Below, in pieces: positions 9,193 through 18,384 of a stretch of 64,000 bases of DNA. Made by a program: the position numbers and the translations under genes. Origin of the DNA: Verrucomicrobiota bacterium. Lineage in GTDB: Bacteria > Verrucomicrobiota > Verrucomicrobiia > Limisphaerales > UBA9464. Location: NCBI GenBank assembly GCA_947454705.1, contig CANGKZ010000005.1, positions 62,001 through 126,000 on the forward strand, given 5' to 3'. The notes below the pieces were generated by a model. The model was not told the origin of the DNA. It saw only the letters and a list, made by a program, of their open reading frames with translations, and ran no database searches. Within the stretch, counting starts at the first letter, position 1, and every line of letters begins with the position of its first letter.

Positions 9193-10680
9193 ATGAACTA
9201 CTCGCTGCTGAGCCTTGAAATCCTTCTCACCCTGCTCGGGGTGGGTGTCCTGTTGGGCGATCTGTGGATCCCTGCGTCCGCCCGCAAACTGATCGGCTAC
9301 GGCGCCGCCACCGGTGCCGGCATCCTGCTGACCTATGCCATCGGATCCGGCGCGCCGGCCGACGGCACCGCGTTCGGCGGATTGTTCGTCGTCGATGCGC
9401 TCTCCAACTATTTCAAGGGCTTCTTCCTGCTTGCGGCGCTGGTGGTGTTGCTCCTGACGGTGTCGCAATCGGACACGATCAAGGGCTATGCCGAGTATTG
9501 CGCGCTGATCCTGTTCGCGACGGTGGGCATGCTCTTCGCAGCCTCTGCGAATGACTTCGTGCTGATGTTTGTCGCGCTCGAGCTCATCACGGTGACCTTC
9601 TTCGTGCTGGTGAGCTACGACCGGAACCGCAGCGGTTCGCTCGAAGCCGGCGTGAAGTACCTGATCATGGGCGCGCTCGCCTCGGCCTTCATGGTGTTCG
9701 GAATCGCGCTAATCTTCGGTTCCGCCGGGACTACCAATTTCTACGAGATCGCCGCCCATCAATCCACCCTGGCCAAGTCGCCGGTGTTCCTTATTGGACT
9801 CCTGCTCACGCTGGTGGGACTCGGATTCAAGATCGCCGCCGTGCCGTTCCAAATGTGGGCGCCCGACGTGTACCAGGGCGCCCCTGCGATCACGACGGCG
9901 TTCCTCGCCACCGGTTCCAAGGCCGCAGGGTTCGCGCTGCTGCTCCGCGTGGCCTTCAGCGCCGTGCCTGAGATCACCGCCCACTGGAGCCGGTTGTTCC
10001 TGGTGATGGGAGTTCTCACTCTGCTCTACGGAAGCTTCTGCGCGATCGCCCAGCGCAGTGTGAAGCGCCTGATGGGCTACAGCTCCATTGCCAACGCCGG
10101 GTACCTCCTGCTGGGCATTGCGGCGGTCAGCCTGAACGGTTCCACCGCGGTCCTCACTTATCTCGGTGGCTACATCTTCACGGTGCTCGCCGGATTTGCG
10201 GTGATTTCTGCAATAGCGGCGCATACCGGTTCGGATGATGTCAGCGCGTTCGCCGGACTCGGTCAGCGTTCTCCGATTCTCGCCACCGGGTTGACGGTGT
10301 CGCTGGTCAGCCTCGCGGGTATTCCTCCGATGGCTGGTTTCTTCGGAAAGTTTCTCCTGCTGAAGGCCGTGGCCGCCCATGCCGGAACGGAACGGTTCTT
10401 CCTCGTGGCGTTGCTCGCCGCGTGTGTCGGCGTGGTGATCTCGCTTTACTACTATTTCGGCGTGATCCGCTCGATCTTCTGGCCCCGCTCGGTGGCGGAT
10501 CTCACGGTGATCCCCGTGGACGGCGCAACCCGCCTGGCGCTGATCCTCAGCATCGCCGGCGTGTTCTACATCGGCATCTTCCCGAACTCGCTCGTCGTCG
10601 GGGCCCGCCAGGCTGCGGCCGGGCTTGCTCCGCAGACCGCCGTGGCCGCGAAGGCTCCTGCGGCTCCCGCCCATCATTGA
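9193..10680 (+). CDS. nuoN: NADH-quinone oxidoreductase subunit N
   Basis: This is the third antiporter-like subunit of the complex I membrane arm, 495 residues with about 14 predicted helices. Recognisable segments are FVALELITVTFFVLVSYDR (about 125-143, with the conserved Glu), FQMWAPDVYQGAPAITTAFL (near 218) and LAGIPPMAGFFGKFLLLK (near 375). It ends in an Ala/Pro/His tail. It is the last nuo gene; the next gene downstream is not part of the complex. The leader CCTCCCCTCTTTTTCCGCACCGCG is almost free of purine runs. Confidence 0.97.
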   Translation: MNYSLLSLEILLTLLGVGVLLGDLWIPASARKLIGYGAATGAGILLTYAIGSGAPADGTAFGGLFVVDALSNYFKGFFLLAALVVLLLTVSQSDTIKGYAEYCALILFATVGMLFAASANDFVLMFVALELITVTFFVLVSYDRNRSGSLEAGVKYLIMGALASAFMVFGIALIFGSAGTTNFYEIAAHQSTLAKSPVFLIGLLLTLVGLGFKIAAVPFQMWAPDVYQGAPAITTAFLATGSKAAGFALLLRVAFSAVPEITAHWSRLFLVMGVLTLLYGSFCAIAQRSVKRLMGYSSIANAGYLLLGIAAVSLNGSTAVLTYLGGYIFTVLAGFAVISAIAAHTGSDDVSAFAGLGQRSPILATGLTVSLVSLAGIPPMAGFFGKFLLLKAVAAHAGTERFFLVALLAACVGVVISLYYYFGVIRSIFWPRSVADLTVIPVDGATRLALILSIAGVFYIGIFPNSLVVGARQAAAGLAPQTAVAAKAPAAPAHH

Positions 10681-10806
10681 TTGGGCGAGGCGCGGTTCTT
10701 CGCGTCTCCTCAATTTCGATTCGCATCCTTCGTCGGATTCGCGGCCCTTTGGGGGGCTCTGAATCGGTCGTGGAATGGAAACGAGTCGGAGTTTGAATCT
10801 CATCCT

Positions 10807-11286
10807 GTGAACAAGAAAACGCTCGTCCGCCGCATCGTGGAGACGCTCCAGGAGGAGCTGGAGGTTCACGCCCGCTCGGCGCGCAGCGCGCGCGCGGAGG
10901 CCACCGATGAACAGAGCCGCGCGGAGAACAAGTACGACACCCGCGGATTGGAGGCCTCGTACCTCGCCCGGGGACAATCGAAGGTTGTCGCCGACCTGCA
11001 GGCGGCGATGCAGCATTTCGAGAATCTCACGCTTCGCCAGCTTCCCGAGGGCAGTGCGGTGGAAGTGGGGGCGCTGGTTGCGGTGTCGGGACCCGATGGG
11101 GAATCGACCTACTTTCTTGGCCCTGCTGCGGGGGGAACCGAAGTGACCCTGGATCGCACCGAAGTTCTGGTTCTGACCGCGCATTCACCGCTGGGTCAGC
11201 AATTGATGGGCAAGCGTGCTGGAGACCGGATCCAGCTCCCCGGCGGACCCAAAAAAATCTTCGGAAAAGTGGTCCGCGTGAGCTGA
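10807..11286 (+). CDS. GreA/GreB-family transcription factor-like protein
   Basis: The C-terminal 75 residues resemble the GreA/GreB C-terminal domain, including SPLGQQLMGKRAGD and a closing IFGKVVRV strand. In GreA/B this domain binds the RNA polymerase secondary channel rim. The N-terminal half is charged and helical and could form a coiled coil, but I see no clear match to the acidic GreA finger tip, so cleavage-stimulating activity is doubtful. I start it at GTG 10807 (VNKKTLVRR); the open frame extends back to 10681, but that stretch looks non-coding. The product is 159 residues. It sits 126 bp after nuoN and could be read through from the nuo operon. Confidence 0.75.
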   Translation: MNKKTLVRRIVETLQEELEVHARSARSARAEATDEQSRAENKYDTRGLEASYLARGQSKVVADLQAAMQHFENLTLRQLPEGSAVEVGALVAVSGPDGESTYFLGPAAGGTEVTLDRTEVLVLTAHSPLGQQLMGKRAGDRIQLPGGPKKIFGKVVRVS

Positions 11287-11424
11287 GGCCCCGTTGTTGA
11301 CTCGGTAAGGGTGTTGCCGCCCGTTCCCCAAGGATCGGAATTCCGTCCAACAGGGCTTCGTATTTAAGCCAAGTTGATTTTGTGAAAGATTCCCCGAAGT
11401 CGATGCGAAGACTGGGAACACGAA

Positions 11425-12030
11425 ATGCATGACGATGCTGACTGGCTGCCGACCCGACGAAGTCTGCTCTCCCGACTTCGTGCCTGGGACGACCGCGAAA
11501 GCTGGAACGCTTTCTATGAGGCGTATGGTAGGCTGTTGTTTCGCTATGCCGTGAAGGCCGGACTCAACGCGTCGGAGGCTGAGGATGTCGTCCAGGACAC
11601 GATCGTGTCGGTGGCGAAGGAACTGCCCGAGTTTCGTTACGATCCGGAGCGGGGTTCCTTCAAGGGCTGGTTGCATCAGATCGTTCGACGCCGTGTGGTG
11701 GACCATCTGCGCCGTCGTCCCCGCGAGCGGCCACAGGAAATTCTGGATGTGCCGGGATTGCAGGAGGCCGATTCCCGGGATGACTGGGAATCCCTGTGGA
11801 ATGCGGAGTGGGCCCAACACCTGACGACCCGGGCCATCGAGCGGGTGAAGACCCAGGTGTCGGCCCGGCAGTTCCAGATCTTCAGCCTCGCCGTGCTTCA
11901 GGATCAGCCGGGTGCCGTGGTGTGTCGGACGCTCGGAGTGAATCCGGCGATGGTCTATCTCGCCCGGCATCGGGTGGGGAGGCTGTTCCGCCGGGAGGTC
12001 GACCGGCTCCGGCGTGAGGAAGAGCGCTGA
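11425..12030 (+). CDS. ECF-type RNA polymerase sigma factor (kinase-linked)
   Basis: This 201-residue alternative sigma factor has a region 2 core (FYEAYGRLLFRYAVKAGL, AEDVVQDTIVSVAK, then FKGWLHQIVRRRVVDHLRRR) at about 30-95. A region 4 helix-turn-helix lies at about 145-195 (FQIFSLAVLQ...TLGVNPAMVYLARHRVGRLF). No anti-sigma gene is adjacent. Instead a serine/threonine kinase gene follows immediately, an arrangement known from Planctomycetes/Verrucomicrobia and from EcfP/PknT in Vibrio, where the kinase activates the sigma factor. I infer the same control here. The 138 bp upstream of it contains the palindrome CGGAATTCCG but no promoter I can defend. Confidence 0.88.
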   Translation: MHDDADWLPTRRSLLSRLRAWDDRESWNAFYEAYGRLLFRYAVKAGLNASEAEDVVQDTIVSVAKELPEFRYDPERGSFKGWLHQIVRRRVVDHLRRRPRERPQEILDVPGLQEADSRDDWESLWNAEWAQHLTTRAIERVKTQVSARQFQIFSLAVLQDQPGAVVCRTLGVNPAMVYLARHRVGRLFRREVDRLRREEER

Positions 12031-12112
12031 ACCAAAATTGGTTCACTTGGATTGTCCCGGCACCGGTTTCTGCTTCGCGTTGGATTTCCGGTGGCGTTCA
12101 CTTCTGATTCAG

Positions 12113-15094
12113 GTGAAGCCCGCATCGAACATCCCTTCGATTGCCGACTATGTGCTGATCGAGCGCATTGGCGCCGGCAGTTACGGGGAGGTGTGGCGCG
12201 CGCGTGGGGTGACGGGGCGCGAACGCGCGGTGAAGGTGGTGTACCGCGGGTCCTTTGAGAGCGAGCGCCCGTATCAGCGTGAGTTCGATGGGATCCGCCG
12301 GTTCGAATCCGTGTCGCGCGGGCATCCGCATCTGGTGGCGGTGTTCCACGTCGGACGGCTGGAGGGGGACGCCGGATTCTACTACGTGATGGAGCTGGCG
12401 GATCCGGTGTCGGCGCGGGCGGCGGATTCCGGAGACGCAACCTCGGAGCGCTACCGACCGCGCACGCTGCGGGAGGATCTCGATGCGCGCCGGTTTCTCG
12501 GGGCCTCGGAACTGTTGTCCCTCGGGGCAGGATTGGCGGAGGCGTTGAAGCATCTGCACGACCACGGACTGATTCATCGCGACGTGAAGCCGTCGAACAT
12601 CATCGTGGTGGATGGGGTTCCGAAGCTCGCCGACATCGGACTCGTGGCCGAGGCGGGGGAATCGCGCAGTTTTGTTGGAACGGAGGGCTTCGTCCCGCCC
12701 GAGGGCCCGGGCTCGGTGCAGGGCGATGTGTACAGCCTGGGAAAGGTGTTGTTCGAGGCGATGACGGGGCGGGATCGAACGGAGTTCCCCGAGTTGCCGG
12801 CGGATTTTGGATCGCGCCCGGATCACGCCTCACTGCTGGAGCTGAACGAGGTGATCCTCCGCGCGTGCGATCGGGATCCGGCGCGTCGTCACGGCAGCAT
12901 GGAGGAGGTGCTCGCGGAGCTGCGGCTGCTGCAGGGCGGGCATTCCTTGAGACGGTTTCGACAGGTGGAGCGGCGGTTGATCCGGTTTCGCAGGTTCGGG
13001 GCGTTGGTTGGACTGGTGGCGGTGCTGGCGATGGGGGCGTGGTGGCTGGCGCGGATCGACGTGACTCGTCAGCGTACCAATTTTGAAATTGCCGAGCGGT
13101 TGCGTCGTCAGGCCGAGTCGGCCGATCAGCGGGCCCGCGAGCAGTTGCATGCGACGTCGGTGGCGCTCGCACGGGCGAGTCGGTTGACGGTTTCGGCGGG
13201 ACGGTTGGGGACCGCGATGGAAGCGATTCGCCAGGGGGTGGCGGTGCGGCCGAGTCGCGAGCTTGCGGATGAGCTCATCGGGATTCTGGCCGGGGATGAT
13301 CTTCGTCCCAGCCGCCGGATCACGAATCTCCCGAGTCTCCGCGCCGGGGCGTTCAATCCCGCAATGACCGAGATGGCTCTCCCGGGAAATGGGACGGTCC
13401 TCGTGCGTTCGGTGGACGAGGGGACGGTGCGCTTGACCCTGAAGTGCCGGGAAGCATCGGCTCCGTTCATCGCGTGGGGCCCGGATGGCCGCTGGCTTCT
13501 GGCGCGGCACGATTCGGGACGGGTGCGGGTGTGGGATGCGGCCTCGGGTGCGGTCGCGTTCGATGCCGACCGGGTGGGGTTCCTCCCAAGCGTGGGAGCC
13601 CGTCGCATCGTGCTTCCGTTTCAATCCGAGCGCCGGATCGAGGTGTGGGATCCGTTTCTGGCGCGTCGCGTTGCTTCGCTGCCGCTGACGTTTGATTTCG
13701 ACTATTCCGCGATTAGTCCCGACGACCGATTCCTGGCAATCAATCCGATCGGGGTGCCGGTGTTCCGGGTTCTCGATTTGAGCGACGGAAGTGTAAACGG
13801 AGAGTTTCCCCTGGAGTCTTCCACGGCCTCCCTGGCCTGGAGTTCCGACGGGCAATGGCTCGCCGTCGGTTCGGATGACAACGCGGTGTACCTGTGGTCG
13901 CGCCAGAGGGACGGGCTCCGTTTGCGTCTCACGGGTCACCAGAATTATGTCCACACCGTGGGGTTTCTTCCCGGGGATCGAATTCTGGCTTCGAGTTGTT
14001 GGGACGGGACAACGCGGCTTTGGGAGGTGCCGACGGGACGCGAGGTATTGCGTCTCGGAGTCTCGGGCCATCTGGCCTTGGGCACCCGGGGGCCGAGGCT
14101 GGCGGTGCAGTCGTATCATTCGACAGAGCTCGATGTGTTCGACGTGGTGCAGTCGTCCGTGGTGAAACTGTTTTCGCTTCCATCCACCAACCGATTGATC
14201 AGCCCGTTCGACGTCTCGTTCAGTCCGGATGGAACCAAGCTGGCGGTGGCGGCTTGGGACGGGGCTCATGTTCTGGATTCCAGCACCGGCGTCCACCTCC
14301 GCAGCCTCCCGGAGCGGTTCGCACGGAGCACCACCTTCCTGAGTTCGGGAGAATCCCTGCTGGTAAGCGGCCATACCGGATGTCGGATCTGGCCGTTGAA
14401 TGGCGGGGATACAGCGGATCCTCTCGTGCTGGCACCGGGGCACGGATGGAATGTGGCGTCAGTTTCGGCGGCAGGCGACGTGTTCGCGCTGGCGCGGGGA
14501 GAGGAAGTTTGGTGGTGGAAACGAGACGGTCCGAAACAGGTGCTGCGTCAATGGCCCCAGCAATTTCAGCGGGTCGCATTGAGTCCGGACGGACGCTGCC
14601 TTGCCGCATCGGGGCGGCTGGAATTGGGGTTTGCGGTCTGGGACCTGCAGACCGGCACCCAGCCCGCGTGGGCACCTCCCTCCAGCGCGCTGGGTGCGGA
14701 AGTGATGTTCAGTCCCGACGGAAGGCTTTTTCTCGTCGGGGATTCCGAGCGCTACGTCGCCTACTCCACGAAGGACGGCGCAATCCGCTGGAGGATTCCC
14801 AGATTTGATACAGCGGTCCTTCACGGGCTCGGGACGTTCACTTCGAACGGACGGTATTTTGCCTGCGCGCTGAGTCGCACGGTGGTTGGGCTTCATGACG
14901 CCGCGACAGGGGAGCGACTGGCCACACTTGAGCATCCGGATCCTCAGCAGGTACTGGCGCTGGCGTTCAGTCCCGATGGCAGTCGGCTCGCCGTGGCCAG
15001 TCCGACGCATCAGGTCCGACTCTGGGATCTGAAGCGCCTCGGCGCCGAGGTTCGTGCCATGGGACTGCCGTGGGGGTTGGATTCCGTGCGGTGA
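12113..15094 (+). CDS. Membrane serine/threonine protein kinase with WD40 beta-propeller
   Basis: This is a receptor-type Hanks kinase. With the GTG start at 12113 (VKPASNIPSIADYV) it has 993 residues; a GTG at 12014 would add 33 odd residues and overlap the sigma gene. The kinase domain is at about 12-285, with the P-loop IGAGSYGEVW, K41 in AVKVV, catalytic HRDVKPSN (H155, D157) and ADIGL where DFG is normal. One transmembrane helix lies at about 296-318 (LVGLVAVLAMGAWWLA). A coiled segment follows, and the rest is a series of degenerate WD40 blades, the clearest being GHQNYVHTVGFLP...WDGTTRLWEV and FSPDGSRLAVAS. The propeller is probably the sensing or docking part. The next gene starts 56 bp downstream. 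Confidence 0.88.
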   Translation: MKPASNIPSIADYVLIERIGAGSYGEVWRARGVTGRERAVKVVYRGSFESERPYQREFDGIRRFESVSRGHPHLVAVFHVGRLEGDAGFYYVMELADPVSARAADSGDATSERYRPRTLREDLDARRFLGASELLSLGAGLAEALKHLHDHGLIHRDVKPSNIIVVDGVPKLADIGLVAEAGESRSFVGTEGFVPPEGPGSVQGDVYSLGKVLFEAMTGRDRTEFPELPADFGSRPDHASLLELNEVILRACDRDPARRHGSMEEVLAELRLLQGGHSLRRFRQVERRLIRFRRFGALVGLVAVLAMGAWWLARIDVTRQRTNFEIAERLRRQAESADQRAREQLHATSVALARASRLTVSAGRLGTAMEAIRQGVAVRPSRELADELIGILAGDDLRPSRRITNLPSLRAGAFNPAMTEMALPGNGTVLVRSVDEGTVRLTLKCREASAPFIAWGPDGRWLLARHDSGRVRVWDAASGAVAFDADRVGFLPSVGARRIVLPFQSERRIEVWDPFLARRVASLPLTFDFDYSAISPDDRFLAINPIGVPVFRVLDLSDGSVNGEFPLESSTASLAWSSDGQWLAVGSDDNAVYLWSRQRDGLRLRLTGHQNYVHTVGFLPGDRILASSCWDGTTRLWEVPTGREVLRLGVSGHLALGTRGPRLAVQSYHSTELDVFDVVQSSVVKLFSLPSTNRLISPFDVSFSPDGTKLAVAAWDGAHVLDSSTGVHLRSLPERFARSTTFLSSGESLLVSGHTGCRIWPLNGGDTADPLVLAPGHGWNVASVSAAGDVFALARGEEVWWWKRDGPKQVLRQWPQQFQRVALSPDGRCLAASGRLELGFAVWDLQTGTQPAWAPPSSALGAEVMFSPDGRLFLVGDSERYVAYSTKDGAIRWRIPRFDTAVLHGLGTFTSNGRYFACALSRTVVGLHDAATGERLATLEHPDPQQVLALAFSPDGSRLAVASPTHQVRLWDLKRLGAEVRAMGLPWGLDSVR

Positions 15095-15150
15095 GCGGAT
15101 TTTTGTACTTTCTTTGATAGAATCCTCCGAGTGCCTGCGAAGGGCGGGAG

Positions 15151-18100
15151 ATGAACTCATTTTTGATCCCCTCTGCTGGCGTTCGACGGGCGGTGTGGCG
15201 CGTTCCTCGAGTGGCCCTCGCTGTGGTCTCGATGCTCACGTGGGGTTCGGTGTTGGATGCCGCCACGTGGCGGGCGGGGCAAACCACGGCGCCTTTGCCG
15301 ACGCAGGTCGATCCTCCGTGGATTCTAACCTCGCCGGCCGGGGTGGTGCCCGGAGTGGACGCGTCCCAGGGGCTCGTGGTGGATGCCGCCGCAGGGCAGC
15401 GCATTCGCTATGAACGACGGGGGGCGGATGTGTCGATGGGCTCCTCGTTCTGGATGTCCGCGGGCCTGAGCGTTCCCGTGCAGTCCGGTTCGCCGGCGAA
15501 TGCGGTGCCGGCGTCCCTGGGATTCATCCGGGCCGATGGAAAACGGGCGGTTCTGCACATTGCGCCGGGGCGCGTTTATGTGACGGCCGATGCGGAAGGG
15601 GACGGGACCGGGGCCCAGGCGGGACCAAGCTTCAGTCTCGATACATCCGTTCTTCGCGCCTACCGACTGGAGTTTGATGATCGAACTGCGCCTGGCGTGG
15701 TGGTGGTGAAAATCAGCGGTGCGGGAGGAACGACGATTCGGACCCCCATGTTCACGGGGGCGGCGGCGCAGGGACCGGCCCTGTTCTTCGGGGCATTGCA
15801 TGGCAGCGCGGGCCGGGCCGTTTGGAAATCGGTGGGGGACAACGCGGCGGGCACGCCCTTTAGCTATCAGGGGCGACTGAATTATCCCCGCGCGACCCCA
15901 GCAAACGGGACCTTCGACTTCGAGTTTCAACTTTGGGATTCGCCGGAAGGGGGAACCCAGCTTGGCACGACGCGATCGCTGACCGCCGTTCCCGTCAAAG
16001 CGGGGGTCTTCTCCGTGGATCTCAATTTTGGTACGGCGGTGCTCACCGATCTGGATCCCTGGATGGCGATCGCGGTGCGTCCCGCCGGACCTGCGACCGC
16101 GTTCACCGCGCTGATGCCAAGGGTTCCCATCCGTCCTGTTCCGCTCGCGCTCCAGATTTCGGAGCCGCCGGCACGGACCGCGGTCACCGGGATCAACGGG
16201 ATGCGAGGCGACCTGTTCCTGGAGGCGGGGCAGGGGCTCAATCTGGTGCAGGATCCGGTATCAAAATCGATTCGCCTCGACCTGGCCTCCACCGGTGGGA
16301 CGACGCCTCACACGCATTTTGGCGAGGCCTGGGAGGGAAGCAGTCTGGTGGCCGGGCTCTCGCTCAACAATCTCAACCAGAGTGGGGCGGCACTCCGGCT
16401 GCGGAGCACCGGAGAGTTGCTACAAGCCTTCGGCCCCACGGCCGGCCTCCCGCCGGTGGCGCGCATCTCGGGTGCGGGTGAGGTCGCGGCGCGCAGTTTT
16501 ATCGGGGATGGATCGCGGCTGACAAACCTCGCCTGGACCCAGCTCCCTGGAGTGATTCCGCTGGATCTCCTTCCGCAGATCCCGCGAAGCAAACTTCCGC
16601 CGGACCTTGGCGGCGGGGGCGGCACCGACGGGGCGCAGCACTTTGCCCAAAAGTGGAGCGGGTCGAGCACCAGTCCGGGACTGTGGATCGACAACACGGC
16701 CACCGAAGGCGTGGCGCTGTATGGATCGGCACTCGGGGTGGTGGGTACCGGCGTCCGGGGTAGCGGACAGCGTGCTGGCGTGGAGGGAAGCGGAACGGCC
16801 ATCGGCGTGGCAGGCAATTCGGCAGCAGGATCGGCGCTGTACGGATTGACAGAATCAGGAGCGGGGTTGGAGTTGATCGCGAGCGGGGGTGACTTCATTC
16901 GAGGCACTAAGCGATTCACCGGACAGACGTTCCGGGTTGCGGATACCGGGGATGTCTTTGCGCGCAGTTTCTCGGGCAGGGGCAGCGATCTGACCGGACT
17001 GTCGTGGGGGCAGCTCTCCGGCACGATTCCAGTCGAGAAACTTCCCTCCATTCCGCGCGACAAACTCCCGGCCGACCTCGGGGGTGGCTCAGGGGGAGCG
17101 GAGCACACCCATTTCGGACAGGTGTGGCGGGCAAGCGCCGCGACTGCATTAACACTTGTAAACACGAATGAGTCGGATTCGTCCTTGGTCCTGGGTTTGG
17201 ATTCACAGTTTGGGCGGGGGCTCTTTATCAGCAGTGCGCAGCGCGGAATTGCGGTTGCGAGTTCGAGGGGGGAGGCCATCCGGGCCACCGCGGGGGGCAA
17301 CAACGCGGGCATCGTGGTCTATGGTGCGGGAACTGGCGCGGGCCTGGACGCGAAGAGCACGGCCGGTGCCGCACTTTCAGGACAGAGCACAACCGGGAGC
17401 GCACTCGAGCTTTCCACGGATTCCGGTGATTTGATTTTGGGGCGCGTGGGGTTTGACCTTCGATTCCAGGTGGATTCCCGCGGTCGGGTCTCGGCCTCGG
17501 GCTTTAATGGAGACGGAAGCGGCTTGATCAATTTGAACTGGAACGCGCTCTCGGGGCAGATCGCCGAGTATCAAATCCCGGATGCGATTGCGCGGACGAA
17601 TCATAACCACGTCGGGGCGGAGTGGTCGGGAGCGGGCACCGTGCTCACGTTGCAGGGTGGAATTGTTCCCGATCAACCAACCCTCAAGGTCCAGGCCTCG
17701 GATGCCGCCGCGATCCGCGCGGAGTCGGTGTTGGGCACCGCTGTGCTGGCTCGCACCAGCACGCAAACTGGGAGCGCGGTGCAGGGAAGCGCCCAGGCTT
17801 CAGGCAAGGGAGTCTATGGCCAGTCCGTCGGTGGAATCGGGGTGTTGGGCGAATCGCGCAGCGGCGCCGGGGTGACGGCCCGATCCGAGCAGTCCAGCGC
17901 ACTTCGAATCGAGGCAGGGGCGGGATTGTTGATCGATGCGGTGAGCCTCGCCGCCGGGGGACCCGATCCGCGGTTCAGCGTGGCCAACAATGGCGATGTG
18001 CTCACCACTGGAGCGATGACGGCGACGGCGTTCAACACCACCAGCGATCGCAACGCGAAGACGGGTTTTACGCCGATTGATCCCCTCGATGTGTTGCGAA

Positions 18101-18384
18101 AGGTTTCGGAGCTGGCGATCACCCGCTGGACCTTCACCAATTCAACCAGCATTCCCCACATCGGTCCGGTGGCTCAGGACTTTCACAGGGCGTTCGGCGT
18201 GGGGTCGGACGACCGGCACATTGCGACGGTGGATGCCGACGGCGTGGCGCTTGCGGCGATCCAGGGTTTGAATGTGAAACTGGATGCGGCTCTGCGATCG
18301 CGCGAAGCGGAGGTGAAGGCGCTACGGTCCGAGGTGGAGGATCTCAAATCGATGATCCGGCATCTTGTGGAGGAGCGTCGATGA
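15151..18384 (+). CDS. Exported fibre-like protein with C-terminal S74 intramolecular chaperone
   Basis: This 1077-residue protein has an N-terminal export signal (about residues 1-37, ending VLDAA). A concanavalin-like N-terminal part is followed by three repeated modules, each containing GDGSxLTNLxWxQLxGxIP, a KLPxDLGGG linker and an HFGQxW-type block, at about 450-530, 610-690 and 785-850. The C-terminal domain of about 110 residues is a Peptidase_S74 chaperone of the endosialidase tail-spike type. SDRNAK gives S965 and K970, the Ser-Lys dyad spacing used for self-cleavage in this family. The end is a coiled coil (about 1045-1077). Phage tail spikes and many Verrucomicrobial surface proteins share this plan; a trimeric surface fibre is inferred. 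The start has a GGGAG ribosome-binding site. Confidence 0.85.
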   Translation: MNSFLIPSAGVRRAVWRVPRVALAVVSMLTWGSVLDAATWRAGQTTAPLPTQVDPPWILTSPAGVVPGVDASQGLVVDAAAGQRIRYERRGADVSMGSSFWMSAGLSVPVQSGSPANAVPASLGFIRADGKRAVLHIAPGRVYVTADAEGDGTGAQAGPSFSLDTSVLRAYRLEFDDRTAPGVVVVKISGAGGTTIRTPMFTGAAAQGPALFFGALHGSAGRAVWKSVGDNAAGTPFSYQGRLNYPRATPANGTFDFEFQLWDSPEGGTQLGTTRSLTAVPVKAGVFSVDLNFGTAVLTDLDPWMAIAVRPAGPATAFTALMPRVPIRPVPLALQISEPPARTAVTGINGMRGDLFLEAGQGLNLVQDPVSKSIRLDLASTGGTTPHTHFGEAWEGSSLVAGLSLNNLNQSGAALRLRSTGELLQAFGPTAGLPPVARISGAGEVAARSFIGDGSRLTNLAWTQLPGVIPLDLLPQIPRSKLPPDLGGGGGTDGAQHFAQKWSGSSTSPGLWIDNTATEGVALYGSALGVVGTGVRGSGQRAGVEGSGTAIGVAGNSAAGSALYGLTESGAGLELIASGGDFIRGTKRFTGQTFRVADTGDVFARSFSGRGSDLTGLSWGQLSGTIPVEKLPSIPRDKLPADLGGGSGGAEHTHFGQVWRASAATALTLVNTNESDSSLVLGLDSQFGRGLFISSAQRGIAVASSRGEAIRATAGGNNAGIVVYGAGTGAGLDAKSTAGAALSGQSTTGSALELSTDSGDLILGRVGFDLRFQVDSRGRVSASGFNGDGSGLINLNWNALSGQIAEYQIPDAIARTNHNHVGAEWSGAGTVLTLQGGIVPDQPTLKVQASDAAAIRAESVLGTAVLARTSTQTGSAVQGSAQASGKGVYGQSVGGIGVLGESRSGAGVTARSEQSSALRIEAGAGLLIDAVSLAAGGPDPRFSVANNGDVLTTGAMTATAFNTTSDRNAKTGFTPIDPLDVLRKVSELAITRWTFTNSTSIPHIGPVAQDFHRAFGVGSDDRHIATVDADGVALAAIQGLNVKLDAALRSREAEVKALRSEVEDLKSMIRHLVEERR

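Noticed and set aside
15151-18384. Prophage remnant because of the tail-spike chaperone domain
   Set aside because: No capsid, terminase, integrase, attachment site or other phage gene is near, and the protein has its own export signal.
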